NCBI RefSeq assembly: GCF_031191545.1
Contig: NZ_CP133472.1
Span: 1,054,001-1,118,000 of the forward strand
Direction: 5' to 3'
Source of the DNA: Schaalia odontolytica
GTDB taxonomy: Bacteria; Actinomycetota; Actinomycetes; Actinomycetales; Actinomycetaceae
Length of the DNA: 64,000 nt
The notes under the pieces are model-generated. The model made no database searches. It was given only the letters and a program-made list of their open reading frames with translations, and had not been told where the DNA came from. Shown here piece after piece: positions 8,362 through 16,972 of this stretch. Position numbers and translations under genes: made by a program. Position 1 is the stretch's first letter. Each line of letters starts with the position of its first letter.

Positions 8362-9654
8362 ATGAGCGACGTGGTCGTCTGGTCCGCCGGCATGGTCATC
8401 CCGATCACCGCCCCCTCGATCCTCGACGGCGCTGTCGCCGTGCGCGACGGGCGCATCGAGCACGTGGGAGCGCGCGACTGGGTCGTCGAAACGCTCACGC
8501 AGCGCGGCCTTTCCTTCACCGAACGCCACTTTGACGGCGTGCTGCTCCCCGGCCTCGTCAATGCGCACACGCACCTGCAGTACACGGGCATGGCGTCCGT
8601 GGGCGCGGGGCAGTACCGCGGTTTTGACGACTGGGCGCGCGCCTTCGACGAGGTCTACGACGCGGGCGGCCTGGACTGGGGAGGCGACGCGGCCGCTGGC
8701 GCCCGACTGCTCCTGGCCAGCGGCACGACCGCCGCCGCCGACGTGGTGACGGACGCCGCCGCGGCTTCGGCACTGCACGACGCCGGGCTGCACGGCGTCG
8801 CCTACTGGGAGGTCATGAGCTGGTCGAACGAGGAGTGGCGAGCCCGAGGCGAACGCGAGGTCTCCGCGTCCCTCGACGCCATGCCAACCCCTCCGGCAGT
8901 GGGCATCTCCCCGCACGCCCCCTACTCCCTCGACGCCGAGCCGCTACTGGATTTGCCGGACATGGCCAGGCGACGCGGCATGCGCATCCACATCCACCTG
9001 GGTGAGTCCCACTCCGAGGCCGAATGGTCCGAGACGCGCACGACCGCCCTGGCCGACCTGTGGAAGAGCGAGCACTCCTCGTCGTTCACGGCGATGCGCT
9101 CGCGCGGCGGCGGCTTCTCTTCGACGCAGTTCGTCGATCAGCTGGGCGTCCTCGGGCCCGACTGCCACGTCGCCCACGGCGTGTACATGCGCGCGGACGA
9201 CCGCAGGCGACTACGCGCCCGCCAGACGGCCGTGGCACTGTGCCCGCGCTCAAACCACGTGATCGGCCTGGACGCGCCGCCCGTCGGTGCCTACCTCAGC
9301 GAGGGCAACATGATCGCGGTCGGCACAGACTCCCTGTCCTCCTCCCCCTCCCTTGACCTGCTCGAGGACGTCGCCTTTCTCTTCGACCTGGCGCGATCCC
9401 AGGGCTACGAGGACCAGGACCTGGCGCGCCGCCTCCTGCAGGCCGCGACCCTGGGCGGTGCCACCGCGATGGGCCTGGCGACCGGCCCCGACCGCCTGGG
9501 TCAGCTCCAGTCGGGTGCCGTCGCCGACATGTGCGTCGTCGACGTGCCCGTCACCTCGATCGTGGAGACCATCGACACCGTCGCCCGCCACGGTGCCGGT
9601 CGCGTCGTCGAAACCATCGTGTCCGGGCGCGTGCGCTACTCGACCTCTCACTGA
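8362..9654 (+). CDS. amidohydrolase, SAH/MTA deaminase-like
   Basis: A 430-residue metal-dependent deaminase of the amidohydrolase superfamily. Metal ligands are visible as NAHTHL near residue 70, HIHLGESHSE near 210, HGVYM near 272 and GTDSLSSSPS near 321. The SLDLLEDV segment and the N-terminal beta-sandwich (DGAVAVRDGRIEHVGARDW) match the chlorohydrolase/SAH-MTA deaminase group. I start at the ATG of MSDVVV rather than 19 codons upstream. It lies 84 bases after the SAH hydrolase-like gene and probably acts in the same salvage route. An aminodeoxyfutalosine deaminase is an alternative within the same family. Confidence 0.8.
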   Translation: MSDVVVWSAGMVIPITAPSILDGAVAVRDGRIEHVGARDWVVETLTQRGLSFTERHFDGVLLPGLVNAHTHLQYTGMASVGAGQYRGFDDWARAFDEVYDAGGLDWGGDAAAGARLLLASGTTAAADVVTDAAAASALHDAGLHGVAYWEVMSWSNEEWRARGEREVSASLDAMPTPPAVGISPHAPYSLDAEPLLDLPDMARRRGMRIHIHLGESHSEAEWSETRTTALADLWKSEHSSSFTAMRSRGGGFSSTQFVDQLGVLGPDCHVAHGVYMRADDRRRLRARQTAVALCPRSNHVIGLDAPPVGAYLSEGNMIAVGTDSLSSSPSLDLLEDVAFLFDLARSQGYEDQDLARRLLQAATLGGATAMGLATGPDRLGQLQSGAVADMCVVDVPVTSIVETIDTVARHGAGRVVETIVSGRVRYSTSH

Positions 9655-9707
9655 CCCTGTCGTTTCCCTTTCGCTCAGCCTCCCTTTCCCTTCGTTTGGA
9701 GTTTTGC

Positions 9708-10157
9708 ATGACCGACGTGTCCCCGCTGATTGATGCCATGGGCCTCGCACCCCACCCCGAGGGCGGCCACTACCGCCGCACGTGGACCGCGCCCGCGCAG
9801 GTGGACACGCCGCGCGGGAGCCGCCACAGTGCCTCCGCGATCATCTTCCTCCTCGACCGCGACGAGGAGGCCCGCTGGCACCTCGTCCACTCCGACGAAC
9901 TGTGGATCTGGTCGGGGCCCGGCGCCCTCGAGGTACACCTGGGAGGCAGCGGCGACGCTCCCGAGGCCGACCCGTGCATCGTGACGTTGGGCTCTCCAGC
10001 CAGCACACAGGCATCCGATCCGAGCAACCCCGTGCAGATCCTCGTGCCCGCCGGCACCTGGCAGCGCACCTTCGCCCGCGGCAACTACGCGCTGGCCACC
10101 TGCGTGGTCTCCCCCGAGTTCACCTTCGACGACTGGAAGCTCGCCGAAGGCGTCTGA
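9708..10157 (+). CDS. cupin protein, DUF985 family
   Basis: A 149-residue single-domain cupin. Telltale parts are HPEGGHYRRTW near residue 13, SAIIFLLDRDEEARWHLVHSDELWIW around 40-65, and VPAGTWQRTF near 115, which match the DUF985 (YML079w-like) cupin family. No enzymatic activity is established for that family. The start ATG has GGAG upstream. It lies 53 bases behind the amidohydrolase gene and could be co-transcribed. Confidence 0.8.
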   Translation: MTDVSPLIDAMGLAPHPEGGHYRRTWTAPAQVDTPRGSRHSASAIIFLLDRDEEARWHLVHSDELWIWSGPGALEVHLGGSGDAPEADPCIVTLGSPASTQASDPSNPVQILVPAGTWQRTFARGNYALATCVVSPEFTFDDWKLAEGV

Positions 10158-10301
10158 TCCCGACGGCACGATGTCCCACGGCGCGGATGCGCAGGGAACG
10201 ATCGCGCCACGGGACCCCTTGAACGCGCGAGCACCCCGGTTCGGGCATAGGGTGAGACCATCCGCTCGACCAATACGGGCGACTCGTTCCAAGGAGGAAA
10301 C

Positions 10302-10454
10302 ATGGGTCTGGAAGATCTGAAGAAGCAGGCTGAAGAGGGTCTCGAGAAGGCTAAGGAAACCTTCGGCGAGGAGAACGTCGAGAAGGCCGTCGAGGCTGCC
10401 AAGGACAAGGCGACCGAGGTCGTCTCCGATCTGAAGGACAAGTTCCAGAAGTGA
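10302..10454 (+). CDS. 50-residue amphipathic helical protein (MT0933-like antitoxin family)
   Basis: A 50-residue charged protein beginning MGLEDLKKQAEEGLEKAKE, preceded by a near-perfect AAGGAGGAAA ribosome binding site and followed by a strong terminator, so it is expressed as its own unit. It is a short paralogue of the protein at 4148: the heads match, but it lacks the 18-residue repeats. The pattern fits the MT0933-like (Rv0909) antitoxin family. No toxin gene adjoins it. Confidence 0.8.
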   Translation: MGLEDLKKQAEEGLEKAKETFGEENVEKAVEAAKDKATEVVSDLKDKFQK

Positions 10455-10463
10455 TCTGACGGG

Positions 10464-10494
10464 AGGGCCGGGCCGATGTGGCCCGGCCCTTTCG
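10464..10494 (+). terminator. intrinsic terminator after the 50-residue protein
   Basis: An 11-bp perfect GC-rich stem (10464-10474 with 10480-10490), a 5-base loop and a short T-rich tail follow 9 bases after the stop codon. Confidence 0.85.
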
Positions 10495-10686
10495 CACGCC
10501 CACGCGGCACTGTGTCCCATCCCCCACCCACACAAAATCCCAACGATTCCGCCGTTTTCCCAGCCCACACCTCGTTCCATTGTTTCGTGCAGCGAAACGA
10601 CACCAGCGCATTTTTCGGTGCACCGATACTCTCGTCGAGTCAGACCCGCCCACAAGGCGGAATCCCCCACGTCACCGGGAGACCCC

Positions 10687-11550
10687 ATGCGCCGCTCTGT
10701 CCGTTCCCTCGCTGCCGTTGCCGCCGTCGCGGCCCTCGGCCTGGCCGCCTGCACGGGCGGCACGAGCTCCTCTTCTTCCGCCGACGCCGAGCAGACCTAC
10801 GGCCCCGGCGCGCTGCCGACCGTGACGGAAGGCAAGCTCACCGTCGCTACCTCCGATCCGGCCTACTCGCCGTGGATCCTGGACAACGACCCGGCCTCAG
10901 GCGAAGGCTACGAGTCGGCCGTCATCTACGCGCTGGCCGAGGAACTCGGCTACACCGCCGACAACGTCCAGTGGGTGCGCGCCACCTTCGACGCGTCGAT
11001 CACCCCCGGCGCCAAGGACTGGGATCTGAACATTCAGCAGTTCTCCATCACCGACGAGCGCAAGAACGCCGTCGACTTCACGTCCCCGTACTACACGACC
11101 ACCTCGGCGATCATCACCAAGGCTGGCACCCCAGCCGCCAACGCGAAGTCCATCGCTGACCTCAAGGACGTCCTGATCGGCGTCCAGGCCGGTACGACGT
11201 CGCAGCAGTTCGCTTCCGATCACCTGGAGTCCGGCCTGACCCAGAAGCTGCAGATGTTCAACTCCTCCGACGACACGGTCCTGGCCCTGCAGACGGGCCG
11301 CGTGGACGCGATCGTCGTCGACCTTCCGACCGCGTTCTACATGGTCTCCGCGCAGATCGATGACGGCGTCATCATCGGCCAGTTCGACGACACGACGGGC
11401 GGCGAGGAGTACGGCATCGTCCTGCCCAAGGGCTCCAAGCTGACCCCCACGGTTTCCGCTGCGGTCGATCGCCTGGCCTCATCCGGCAAGCTCGCCGAGC
11501 TGCAGGAAAAGTGGCTGAACGAGGCACAGAACGTGCCCACCCTTAAGTGA
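10687..11550 (+). CDS. amino acid ABC transporter substrate-binding lipoprotein
   Basis: A 287-residue exported binding protein of the SBP_bac_3 (polar amino acid) family. The signal peptide ends in a lipobox, LAAC, with the modified cysteine at position 22, and a Ser-rich linker follows. The body carries GKLTVATSDPAYSPW near residue 47, the family-typical DWDLNIQQFSITDERKNAV, and GVQAGTTSQQ near 172. It is first in a three-gene importer operon with a permease and an ATPase. The ligand is probably a polar amino acid; the exact one cannot be read. Confidence 0.9.
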   Translation: MRRSVRSLAAVAAVAALGLAACTGGTSSSSSADAEQTYGPGALPTVTEGKLTVATSDPAYSPWILDNDPASGEGYESAVIYALAEELGYTADNVQWVRATFDASITPGAKDWDLNIQQFSITDERKNAVDFTSPYYTTTSAIITKAGTPAANAKSIADLKDVLIGVQAGTTSQQFASDHLESGLTQKLQMFNSSDDTVLALQTGRVDAIVVDLPTAFYMVSAQIDDGVIIGQFDDTTGGEEYGIVLPKGSKLTPTVSAAVDRLASSGKLAELQEKWLNEAQNVPTLK

Positions 11551-11563
11551 GGCTCCCACACTC

Positions 11564-12436
11564 ATGAGTGACTACTCAAGTGACGCGGCGGCCACGCTCA
11601 CCGTTTCGGCGGTTGAGCGTGGCCGCCGCGCTTATCGGCGCAAGCAGACGGTCCGGTCCATTCTCATCTCCCTGGCTTCCACGGTCGTGGTCGCGGGAGT
11701 CCTCATCGCCGTGGTCGTCAACTCCGACGGGTGGGAGGCCACCCGCAACACCTTCTTCAACGGCAAATACTTCGTCGAGGCCTTCCCCCAGGTCCTGTCC
11801 GGCCTGTGGCTCAACATCCGGATCCTGCTGATCTCGGTGTTGGGCGTCGCCGTCTTTGCGACTCTGCTGGCGGCCGCGCGCACGCTGGCCGGTCCCGTGT
11901 TCTTCCCGATCCGCTTCCTGGCGGCCGCGTACACGGATATTTTCCGAGGCGTCCCCTTCCTGGTCGTCCTCTACCTAATCGGCTTCGGCATCCCCGCCCT
12001 TAACCCGATGACGCGCATCCCGACCGCGTTCCTGGGCACGGTCGCGCTGATCCTCACGTACTCCTCGTACGTCGCCGAGGTGCTGCGCGCGGGCCTGGAC
12101 TCCGTGCACCCCTCCCAGCGTTACGCGGCCCGCTCGCTGGGCCTGTCCCACGGGCAGACGCTGCGGATGATCATCGTGCCGCAGGCGATCCGCAAGGTCA
12201 CGCCCGCCCTCATGAACGACTTCATTTCCATGCAGAAGGACGTCGGCCTGATCTCGGTCCTGGGCGCGGTCGACGCGATCCGTTCGGCACAGATGGTCCA
12301 GGCCAAGACCTACAACATGACGTCCTACGTCGTCGCCGGCCTGCTGTTCATCATCTTGTCGTTCCCCTTCATTCGCCTGTCGGACTGGTACACGGCCCGA
12401 CTGCGTAAACGCGAGCAGATGGGAGGCACCGTCTGA
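11564..12436 (+). CDS. amino acid ABC transporter permease
   Basis: A 290-residue HisMQ-type inner-membrane permease. A long N-terminal cytoplasmic part and first helix (residues 33-55) are followed by a periplasmic loop and the transport core. The EAA-type coupling motif SLGLSHGQTLRMIIVPQAIR near residue 195 contacts the ATPase. FRGVPFLVVLYLIGFG near 130 is typical of the family. It sits 13 bases after the binding protein gene, and its stop codon shares a base with the ATPase start (TGATG). Confidence 0.92.
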   Translation: MSDYSSDAAATLTVSAVERGRRAYRRKQTVRSILISLASTVVVAGVLIAVVVNSDGWEATRNTFFNGKYFVEAFPQVLSGLWLNIRILLISVLGVAVFATLLAAARTLAGPVFFPIRFLAAAYTDIFRGVPFLVVLYLIGFGIPALNPMTRIPTAFLGTVALILTYSSYVAEVLRAGLDSVHPSQRYAARSLGLSHGQTLRMIIVPQAIRKVTPALMNDFISMQKDVGLISVLGAVDAIRSAQMVQAKTYNMTSYVVAGLLFIILSFPFIRLSDWYTARLRKREQMGGTV

Positions 12437-13215
12437 TGTCGGTCTCCACGGATTACGAGGCCTCCCCCACCTCGGACAACAACACCCCGGTCCTGCGCGC
12501 CGTCGGCGTCGTCAAGCGCTTCGGCGACAACATCGTCCTGCGCGGCCTGGACCTGGACGTCGCAGCGCACGAGGTCGTGGTCCTCCTGGGCGCGTCGGGC
12601 TCGGGTAAGTCAACGCTGCTGCGCTGCGCGAACCTGCTGGAGCGGGTGGACGACGGCCAGATCTTCCTGGCCGGCGAGGACATCACGGACCCCCGTGCGA
12701 ACGCGGATCAGATCCGCGCGCGCATCGGCGTGGTGTTCCAGCACTACAACCTGTTCCCGCACATGTCGGTGCTGGACAACGTGACGCTCGCGGCCCGCAA
12801 GGTGCACGGCTGGGAAAAGGATCGCGCACACGAGCGCGGCATGGAGCTGTTGGACCGCATCGGCTTGAAGGACAAGGCGAAGGAGTACCCGGATCGCCTG
12901 TCGGGTGGCCAGCAGCAGCGCGTCGCCATCGCACGCGCGCTCGCCACGAATCCGGAACTGCTCCTGCTGGACGAGATCACGGCGGCACTGGACCCGGTTC
13001 TCGTCGGCGAGGTCCTCGACCTCGTGCGCGAGATCAAGGAGCAGGGCTCGACCATCCTCATGGCGACGCACGAGATCAGCTTCGCCCGCCAGGCGGCCGA
13101 CCGCGTCGTGTTCCTGCGCGGCGGCCAGATCGTCGAGCAGGGCCCGCCGGAGCAGGTCATCGACAACCCGCGCGAGCAGGCCACCAGGGACTTCCTGGCG
13201 CGCATCCTGCACTGA
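12436..13215 (+). CDS. amino acid ABC transporter ATP-binding protein
   Basis: A 259-residue GlnQ/HisP-like ATPase. The Walker A is GASGSGKST near residue 52, the Q-loop is VFQHYNLFPHM near 104, the signature is LSGGQQQRVAIARAL near 155, the Walker B is LLLLDEITAALDPV near 175, and the switch His is in MATHEISFARQ. The Walker B has DEIT instead of the commoner DEPT, a tolerated variant. It completes the importer operon and is followed by a strong terminator. Confidence 0.93.
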   Translation: MSVSTDYEASPTSDNNTPVLRAVGVVKRFGDNIVLRGLDLDVAAHEVVVLLGASGSGKSTLLRCANLLERVDDGQIFLAGEDITDPRANADQIRARIGVVFQHYNLFPHMSVLDNVTLAARKVHGWEKDRAHERGMELLDRIGLKDKAKEYPDRLSGGQQQRVAIARALATNPELLLLDEITAALDPVLVGEVLDLVREIKEQGSTILMATHEISFARQAADRVVFLRGGQIVEQGPPEQVIDNPREQATRDFLARILH

Positions 13216-13230
13216 GACACGAGATACCAG

Positions 13231-13266
13231 AGGGGGGTGGCCAACTCATCGTTGGCCACCCCCCTT
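13231..13266 (+). terminator. intrinsic terminator of the amino acid importer operon
   Basis: A 15-bp stem (13231-13245 with 13251-13265), loop tcatc, and a weak T-containing tail, 15 bases after the ATPase stop codon. Confidence 0.85.
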
Positions 13267-13340
13267 GTCGTCGTTCTGCCGCTTTCCCTTGATGCCTGAG
13301 CCTCACTGTCGGGTGCTGTGGTGCCCGACGCTGGGGCAGT

Positions 13341-13420
13341 GTGGGGGTTTTGCAGCATTAGGGCCGCTGTGGCTGCGTGTCGCCGGCGTGTCGTAGCTCT
13401 AATGCTGCCATTCCCCCCAC
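13341..13420. repeat. 80-bp palindromic dispersed element, copy 1
   Basis: The ends are inverted repeats of about 21 bases (13341-13361 against 13399-13420, both reading inward from GTGGGGG to GCAGCATTAG with few mismatches). They enclose a 37-bp centre. A second copy lies in opposite orientation at 27081-27159 and shares most of the centre. The gap 13266-13491 holds only this element and the hairpin at 13444. It looks like a REP/MITE-type element. Confidence 0.75.
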
Positions 13421-13443
13421 CGGGGCAGCCTGAACAACGCACA

Positions 13444-13471
13444 GGGCCCAGGATCCGCAGATCCTGGGCCC
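13444..13471 (-). terminator. hairpin downstream of the lipoprotein gene
   Basis: A perfect 12-bp inverted repeat (13444-13455 with 13460-13471) with a four-base loop, 20 bases past the stop codon of the minus-strand lipoprotein gene. No T-tract follows, so termination is inferred from position and stem strength. Confidence 0.55.
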
Positions 13472-13491
13472 GAAGTGTTGTCAGTATGGAA

Positions 13492-13893
13492 TCAGTTGGC
13501 ACCCGGCGTGACGACCACGGAAATCTCGGTGCTGATGCCATCCGGATCGGTCAGGGTCACGGTGATCGGGTCGTCTTCCTCGCCCAGCGCACGCAGCGGG
13601 TGCAGGGTGACGATGTTCTTCTCGGACTTGCCGACCTCGAGGGCGGTCGGGTCAGAGACCTCGATCGTCCACTTGGCAGCCTTGTCGGATTCGGCCAGCT
13701 TGATCTTCAGGTCGCGCTTCTCGGGGACCTTGATGCCGCTGTCGTCGATCTGAGTGATGGGACGCTCGACCGTCTTGACGTCCTTCGGGGTCACGTAGGA
13801 GTGAGCGGAATCGGAATCGGTGGCGCAGCCGGTCAGGGCGGTGATGCCCAGTCCGAGCGCCAGCACTGCGGTGAGGATGGAACGCTTGTTCAT
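13492..13893 (-). CDS. small lipoprotein, unknown function
   Basis: A 133-residue exported protein. The signal peptide MNKRSILTAVLALGLGITAL is followed by lipobox TGC with Cys at position 23, so it should be anchored outside the membrane. The mature part is beta-rich and acidic with no cysteine. TVTLTDPDGISTEISVVV at the end resembles a small Ig-like or bacterial-surface beta fold. No clear ribosome binding site precedes this ATG; the in-frame ATG at 13909-13911 has GAGG upstream but would spoil the signal peptide. Confidence 0.75.
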   Translation of the reverse strand: MNKRSILTAVLALGLGITALTGCATDSDSAHSYVTPKDVKTVERPITQIDDSGIKVPEKRDLKIKLAESDKAAKWTIEVSDPTALEVGKSEKNIVTLHPLRALGEEDDPITVTLTDPDGISTEISVVVTPGAN

Positions 13894-13970
13894 AAACACA
13901 ATACTAAGCATCCATCCTCACAGATATGCATCACAAGGCCCGTTTTGGGACGATGTCACAGCATCTCGCG

Positions 13971-14906
13971 TCACATGGACCAGACCAGCGCCCCCGATTC
14001 CACGTCCGCCCAGTAAGAGCTGGCAAACTCGGCCCACTGCTGCGGGAACTGCAGCTGCGGGCTGTGCGTGCCTCCGCGAATGACGCTCTGGCGCGCACCC
14101 AGGTCGGCGGCCTCCTCGGCGTAACACGACGGCGGCCAGATCTCGTCCTGATCCCCGTACAGCACGTGGACGGGCACGCCCGTTGCTGCGAGCGCCGGGG
14201 TGTCGGGGCGTAGCTGGGAGAGGATACGGGCGATGCCGACCAAGTTCTCCGATGCCGTGTCCAGGGCACGAATACGCTGGAACTCCGCCCACCCGACGCC
14301 GGGTTCGTCAAAGTTCATGTCGGGGAAGTAGGAGCGTAGGATCCGCTCGCGCGCGCCGGGGCCCGCGGGCAGGGGGTCGAGGATCGGCAGGGTGTCCATC
14401 CAGTCGTAGACGGCTCGGCCCGAGCAGAAGAGGGTCACGGAGGCGAAGAGGTCGGGGCGGGCGACGACGGCAGCGCGCGCGACGATTCCGCCGAAGGAGT
14501 GGCCCACGAGGTGCACGCGCCCCGTCGAACCAGCCCAGGCCTCGGCGACGGCGATGAGGTCGCCGACGAAGTCGCTCATCCCGTACGCGCCCAGGCCACT
14601 CGGTGCGGCGGACCCGCCCTGGCCTCGTTGCGAATATGCCAGGACATCCCAGCCCGATTCCCCGAGGAAGGGCAGGACGGTCGAGTAGTCCTCCTTGGAA
14701 CCGGTGTATCCGGGGACGAGGAGGGCGCGATTCATCCCGGCACCTCCCGGCGCGGAGGCCGGCGAGACCGAGGGGGAGCCGTCGACGAGGTCGGCGGCGC
14801 TCGGGCCGGTCAGCAGGCCGCTTAGCTCGCCGGCCGGCGAGGGGACGGCAACGGCAGTCACGCGGGAGTCCAACGCGAAAGGTCCAAAGGGCTCAATTTG
14901 TTTCAC
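13971..14906 (-). CDS. alpha/beta hydrolase
   Basis: A 311-residue cytoplasmic hydrolase of the alpha/beta fold. The nucleophile elbow is GHSFGG near residue 138, the oxyanion-hole region is LVPGYTGSKEDY near 62, the acid is probably in YGDQDEIWPP near 251, and the catalytic His is in GGTHSPQLQFP near 278. The substrate is unknown. It diverges from the nitroreductase gene with 23 bases between the two starts, so both promoters lie within or beyond that space. Confidence 0.88.
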   Translation of the reverse strand: MKQIEPFGPFALDSRVTAVAVPSPAGELSGLLTGPSAADLVDGSPSVSPASAPGGAGMNRALLVPGYTGSKEDYSTVLPFLGESGWDVLAYSQRGQGGSAAPSGLGAYGMSDFVGDLIAVAEAWAGSTGRVHLVGHSFGGIVARAAVVARPDLFASVTLFCSGRAVYDWMDTLPILDPLPAGPGARERILRSYFPDMNFDEPGVGWAEFQRIRALDTASENLVGIARILSQLRPDTPALAATGVPVHVLYGDQDEIWPPSCYAEEAADLGARQSVIRGGTHSPQLQFPQQWAEFASSYWADVESGALVWSM

Positions 14907-14929
14907 GCTCCCAATCGTAGAATGAACGC

Positions 14930-15679
14930 ATGACGAACGAGACGATTGCGAGCCAGCTCGCCCACCGTACGATCCGCGCCTACAAGGACCAGCCCCTCAC
15001 CGAGGCCGAGGTCGACACTCTCATGGACGTGGCCCGCCATACGGCCACCTCCTCCTTCCTGCAGGCGTGCACGATCCTGCACATCACCGACCCGCAGGTG
15101 CGGGCCAGGATCGCGGACGCCTCCGGCCAGCCTTACGTGGGCGGGACGAAGGGTGACCTGTTTATCTTCGTCGCGGACCTGTACCGCAACAGCCGCATCC
15201 GCGCCGAGCAGGGCGTGTCCTCGGAGGCCCTGTCCTCGACGAACCTCTTCCTGACGGGGGCCGAGGACGCTCTGCTGGCCGCCCAAAACGTGGTCGTGGC
15301 CGCCGAGTCGATGGGGTTGGGCACCGTCTACCTCGGCTCGATCCTGGCGGATCCGCGCGGCGTCGTCGACGCGCTCGAGTTGCCGGAGCTGACCTTCCCG
15401 ATTGTGGGCTTGCTCGTCGGCCACTCGGACCAGGATCCGGGCCAGAAGCCCCGCCTGCCCCTATCGGTCATCACCGCAAAGAACACGTACCCCCGCGTCG
15501 AGTCCTACACTCGGGCGCTGGCCGACTACGACCGTGAGGTCACCGAGTATTACGACCTGCGCGCCGGCGCGCGCTTGGAGTCCTTCACTCACCTGGTCGC
15601 GAATGGGATCGGGGTGGGCGGCGCGCACGTCTCCCCCATCCTGCAGGTCCTCAACGAGCAGGGCCTCTGCCTGCACTGA
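14930..15679 (+). CDS. nitroreductase-family NAD(P)H oxidoreductase
   Basis: A 249-residue FMN-dependent oxidoreductase of the NfsA/Frp branch. The N-terminal HRTIRAYKDQPLTEAEVDTL is the phosphate-binding opening of the family. SMGLGTVYLGSI near residue 125 and FPIVGLLVGHSDQDPGQKPR around 155-175 are the other hallmarks, and the KPRLP motif is typical of NfsA-like enzymes. The natural substrate is uncertain (quinones, nitroaromatics or flavins). Confidence 0.88.
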   Translation: MTNETIASQLAHRTIRAYKDQPLTEAEVDTLMDVARHTATSSFLQACTILHITDPQVRARIADASGQPYVGGTKGDLFIFVADLYRNSRIRAEQGVSSEALSSTNLFLTGAEDALLAAQNVVVAAESMGLGTVYLGSILADPRGVVDALELPELTFPIVGLLVGHSDQDPGQKPRLPLSVITAKNTYPRVESYTRALADYDREVTEYYDLRAGARLESFTHLVANGIGVGGAHVSPILQVLNEQGLCLH

Positions 15680-15785
15680 CACCCCCTCATTCACGAGGCC
15701 GTGGCCCCCTCGGGTTGGCCGAACCTGGGAGGGTGCCGCGGCCTCGGCGCATGTGGTGTTGGGCGCACGCCCGTACAATGAGCGC

Positions 15786-16439
15786 ATGGCTGAGCTTGGT
15801 TTTTCCACCTACGTGTTTATCGAGCGCATCGCCGCGAACGCGGCCGCGCTGCACCCCTTCCCCGAGCACAACGTTGCGCTCGTGCGGGACGCACTGGCCG
15901 ACGCGGGCTTCGAGATTTCGCTGCTCGGCCCGGACGCGCCCGAGATCGGCGAGGGCGTGTACTTCCAGCCCGAGCCCTTCGGGGACGAGGTCATGGGGCT
16001 TCTCGCCGACGCTCTGACCCTGCGCGGCATCGGTGCCTACGCCTACGCCCTCGTCGATTCGTCGCTGGGCGGGGAGCTCGCAGACATCGCGCTATTCACC
16101 CGCGTGGGTGACGTCTTCCCACGACAGGGCCGCCACATCCTCATGACACGCATGTACATTCAGCGCACGCCCACGGGCGCGGGCAACAAGGCCGTCACCT
16201 GGGCGTTTGGCTCCCCCACCGACCTGGAGGAGGCCAACGCGCTGCTGTCGGAGAGATTCGATACCGAGCCGGTCACGGACCCGCGCGGCATGGCGGCCAT
16301 CGAGATCCGCCACCCGGAGTTCGCCGCGGGCACGGCCGAGCCGATGGTCCTCCTCGACGAGATCTTCCAGGTTTTGGGGGCAGCCGGATTCGAGGGCATC
16401 ACGATGTGCAACGACCCGGGCCAGCCGGCGCAGGGCTGA
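15786..16439 (+). CDS. conserved hypothetical protein
   Basis: A 217-residue soluble acidic protein with no signal or membrane segment. Its composition suggests a compact alpha/beta fold with repeated DALADAGFEI/DALTLRGIGAYAYAL-like elements. I recognise no motif. It converges on the response regulator gene across a strong bidirectional terminator. It begins about 100 bases after the nitroreductase and may be transcribed from that promoter. Confidence 0.65.
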   Translation: MAELGFSTYVFIERIAANAAALHPFPEHNVALVRDALADAGFEISLLGPDAPEIGEGVYFQPEPFGDEVMGLLADALTLRGIGAYAYALVDSSLGGELADIALFTRVGDVFPRQGRHILMTRMYIQRTPTGAGNKAVTWAFGSPTDLEEANALLSERFDTEPVTDPRGMAAIEIRHPEFAAGTAEPMVLLDEIFQVLGAAGFEGITMCNDPGQPAQG

Positions 16440-16448
16440 CACGAATCG

Positions 16449-16492
16449 CAAGGGCTGCCGCACAGCCGTTTGTGGCTGTGCGGCAGCCCTTG
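16449..16492. terminator. bidirectional intrinsic terminator
   Basis: A 19-bp perfect stem (16449-16467 with 16474-16492) and a six-base loop lie between two convergent genes, 10 bases from each stop codon. It should serve both strands. Confidence 0.9.
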
Positions 16493-16501
16493 CTATGGGG
16501 T

Positions 16502-16972
16502 TTAGCGGATCGCCTCCATGACGCGCACGCCGTCAAGCACGCTCACGTAGGGCAGGGGGTTCACGCCGGACTCCAGGACGTACTCGGTGAGCTGGTCACG
16601 CACGACGGTTCGTAGCTCCTCGGGGTTCCACGGCTTGCCGATGTAGTAATCCAGACCCGCCTGGTTCACGGCGCGGATCGTATCGGACTGGTCCGCCTGG
16701 CCGGTGACCAGCACCGTGCGGGTCGCGCCGAAACGCTCGTCCTTCATGAGCTCCACGAGGAAGTCAACGCCCGACTTTCCGGGCAGGCGATGGTCGGACA
16801 GGACCAGCGCTAACTCGTCCCCGTCCTCGACGATCTCGTCAATGACGGTCCAGGCGTCGTCAACGTCCTCGGCGACTTCGAGCCGGATCTTGTCCCAGAA
16901 CTGTTCAAGATCGCGCTCGAGCGCGTCGCGCACGTCCGCTTCGTCCTCAAGGGACAGGATTGTCAGGGTCAT
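16502..16972 (-). CDS. response regulator, receiver domain plus short tail
   Basis: A 156-residue protein consisting of a CheY-like receiver. Acidic residues at 9-11 (LEDE), the phosphoacceptor Asp60 (LSDHRLPG), Thr90 (VLVTG) and Lys113 (IGKPW) are all present. There is no DNA-binding domain, only a tail of about 30 residues, so output must be by protein contact or through another partner. It overlaps the kinase gene by 4 bases (ATGA), making a coupled two-component pair. Confidence 0.9.
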   Translation of the reverse strand: MTLTILSLEDEADVRDALERDLEQFWDKIRLEVAEDVDDAWTVIDEIVEDGDELALVLSDHRLPGKSGVDFLVELMKDERFGATRTVLVTGQADQSDTIRAVNQAGLDYYIGKPWNPEELRTVVRDQLTEYVLESGVNPLPYVSVLDGVRVMEAIR

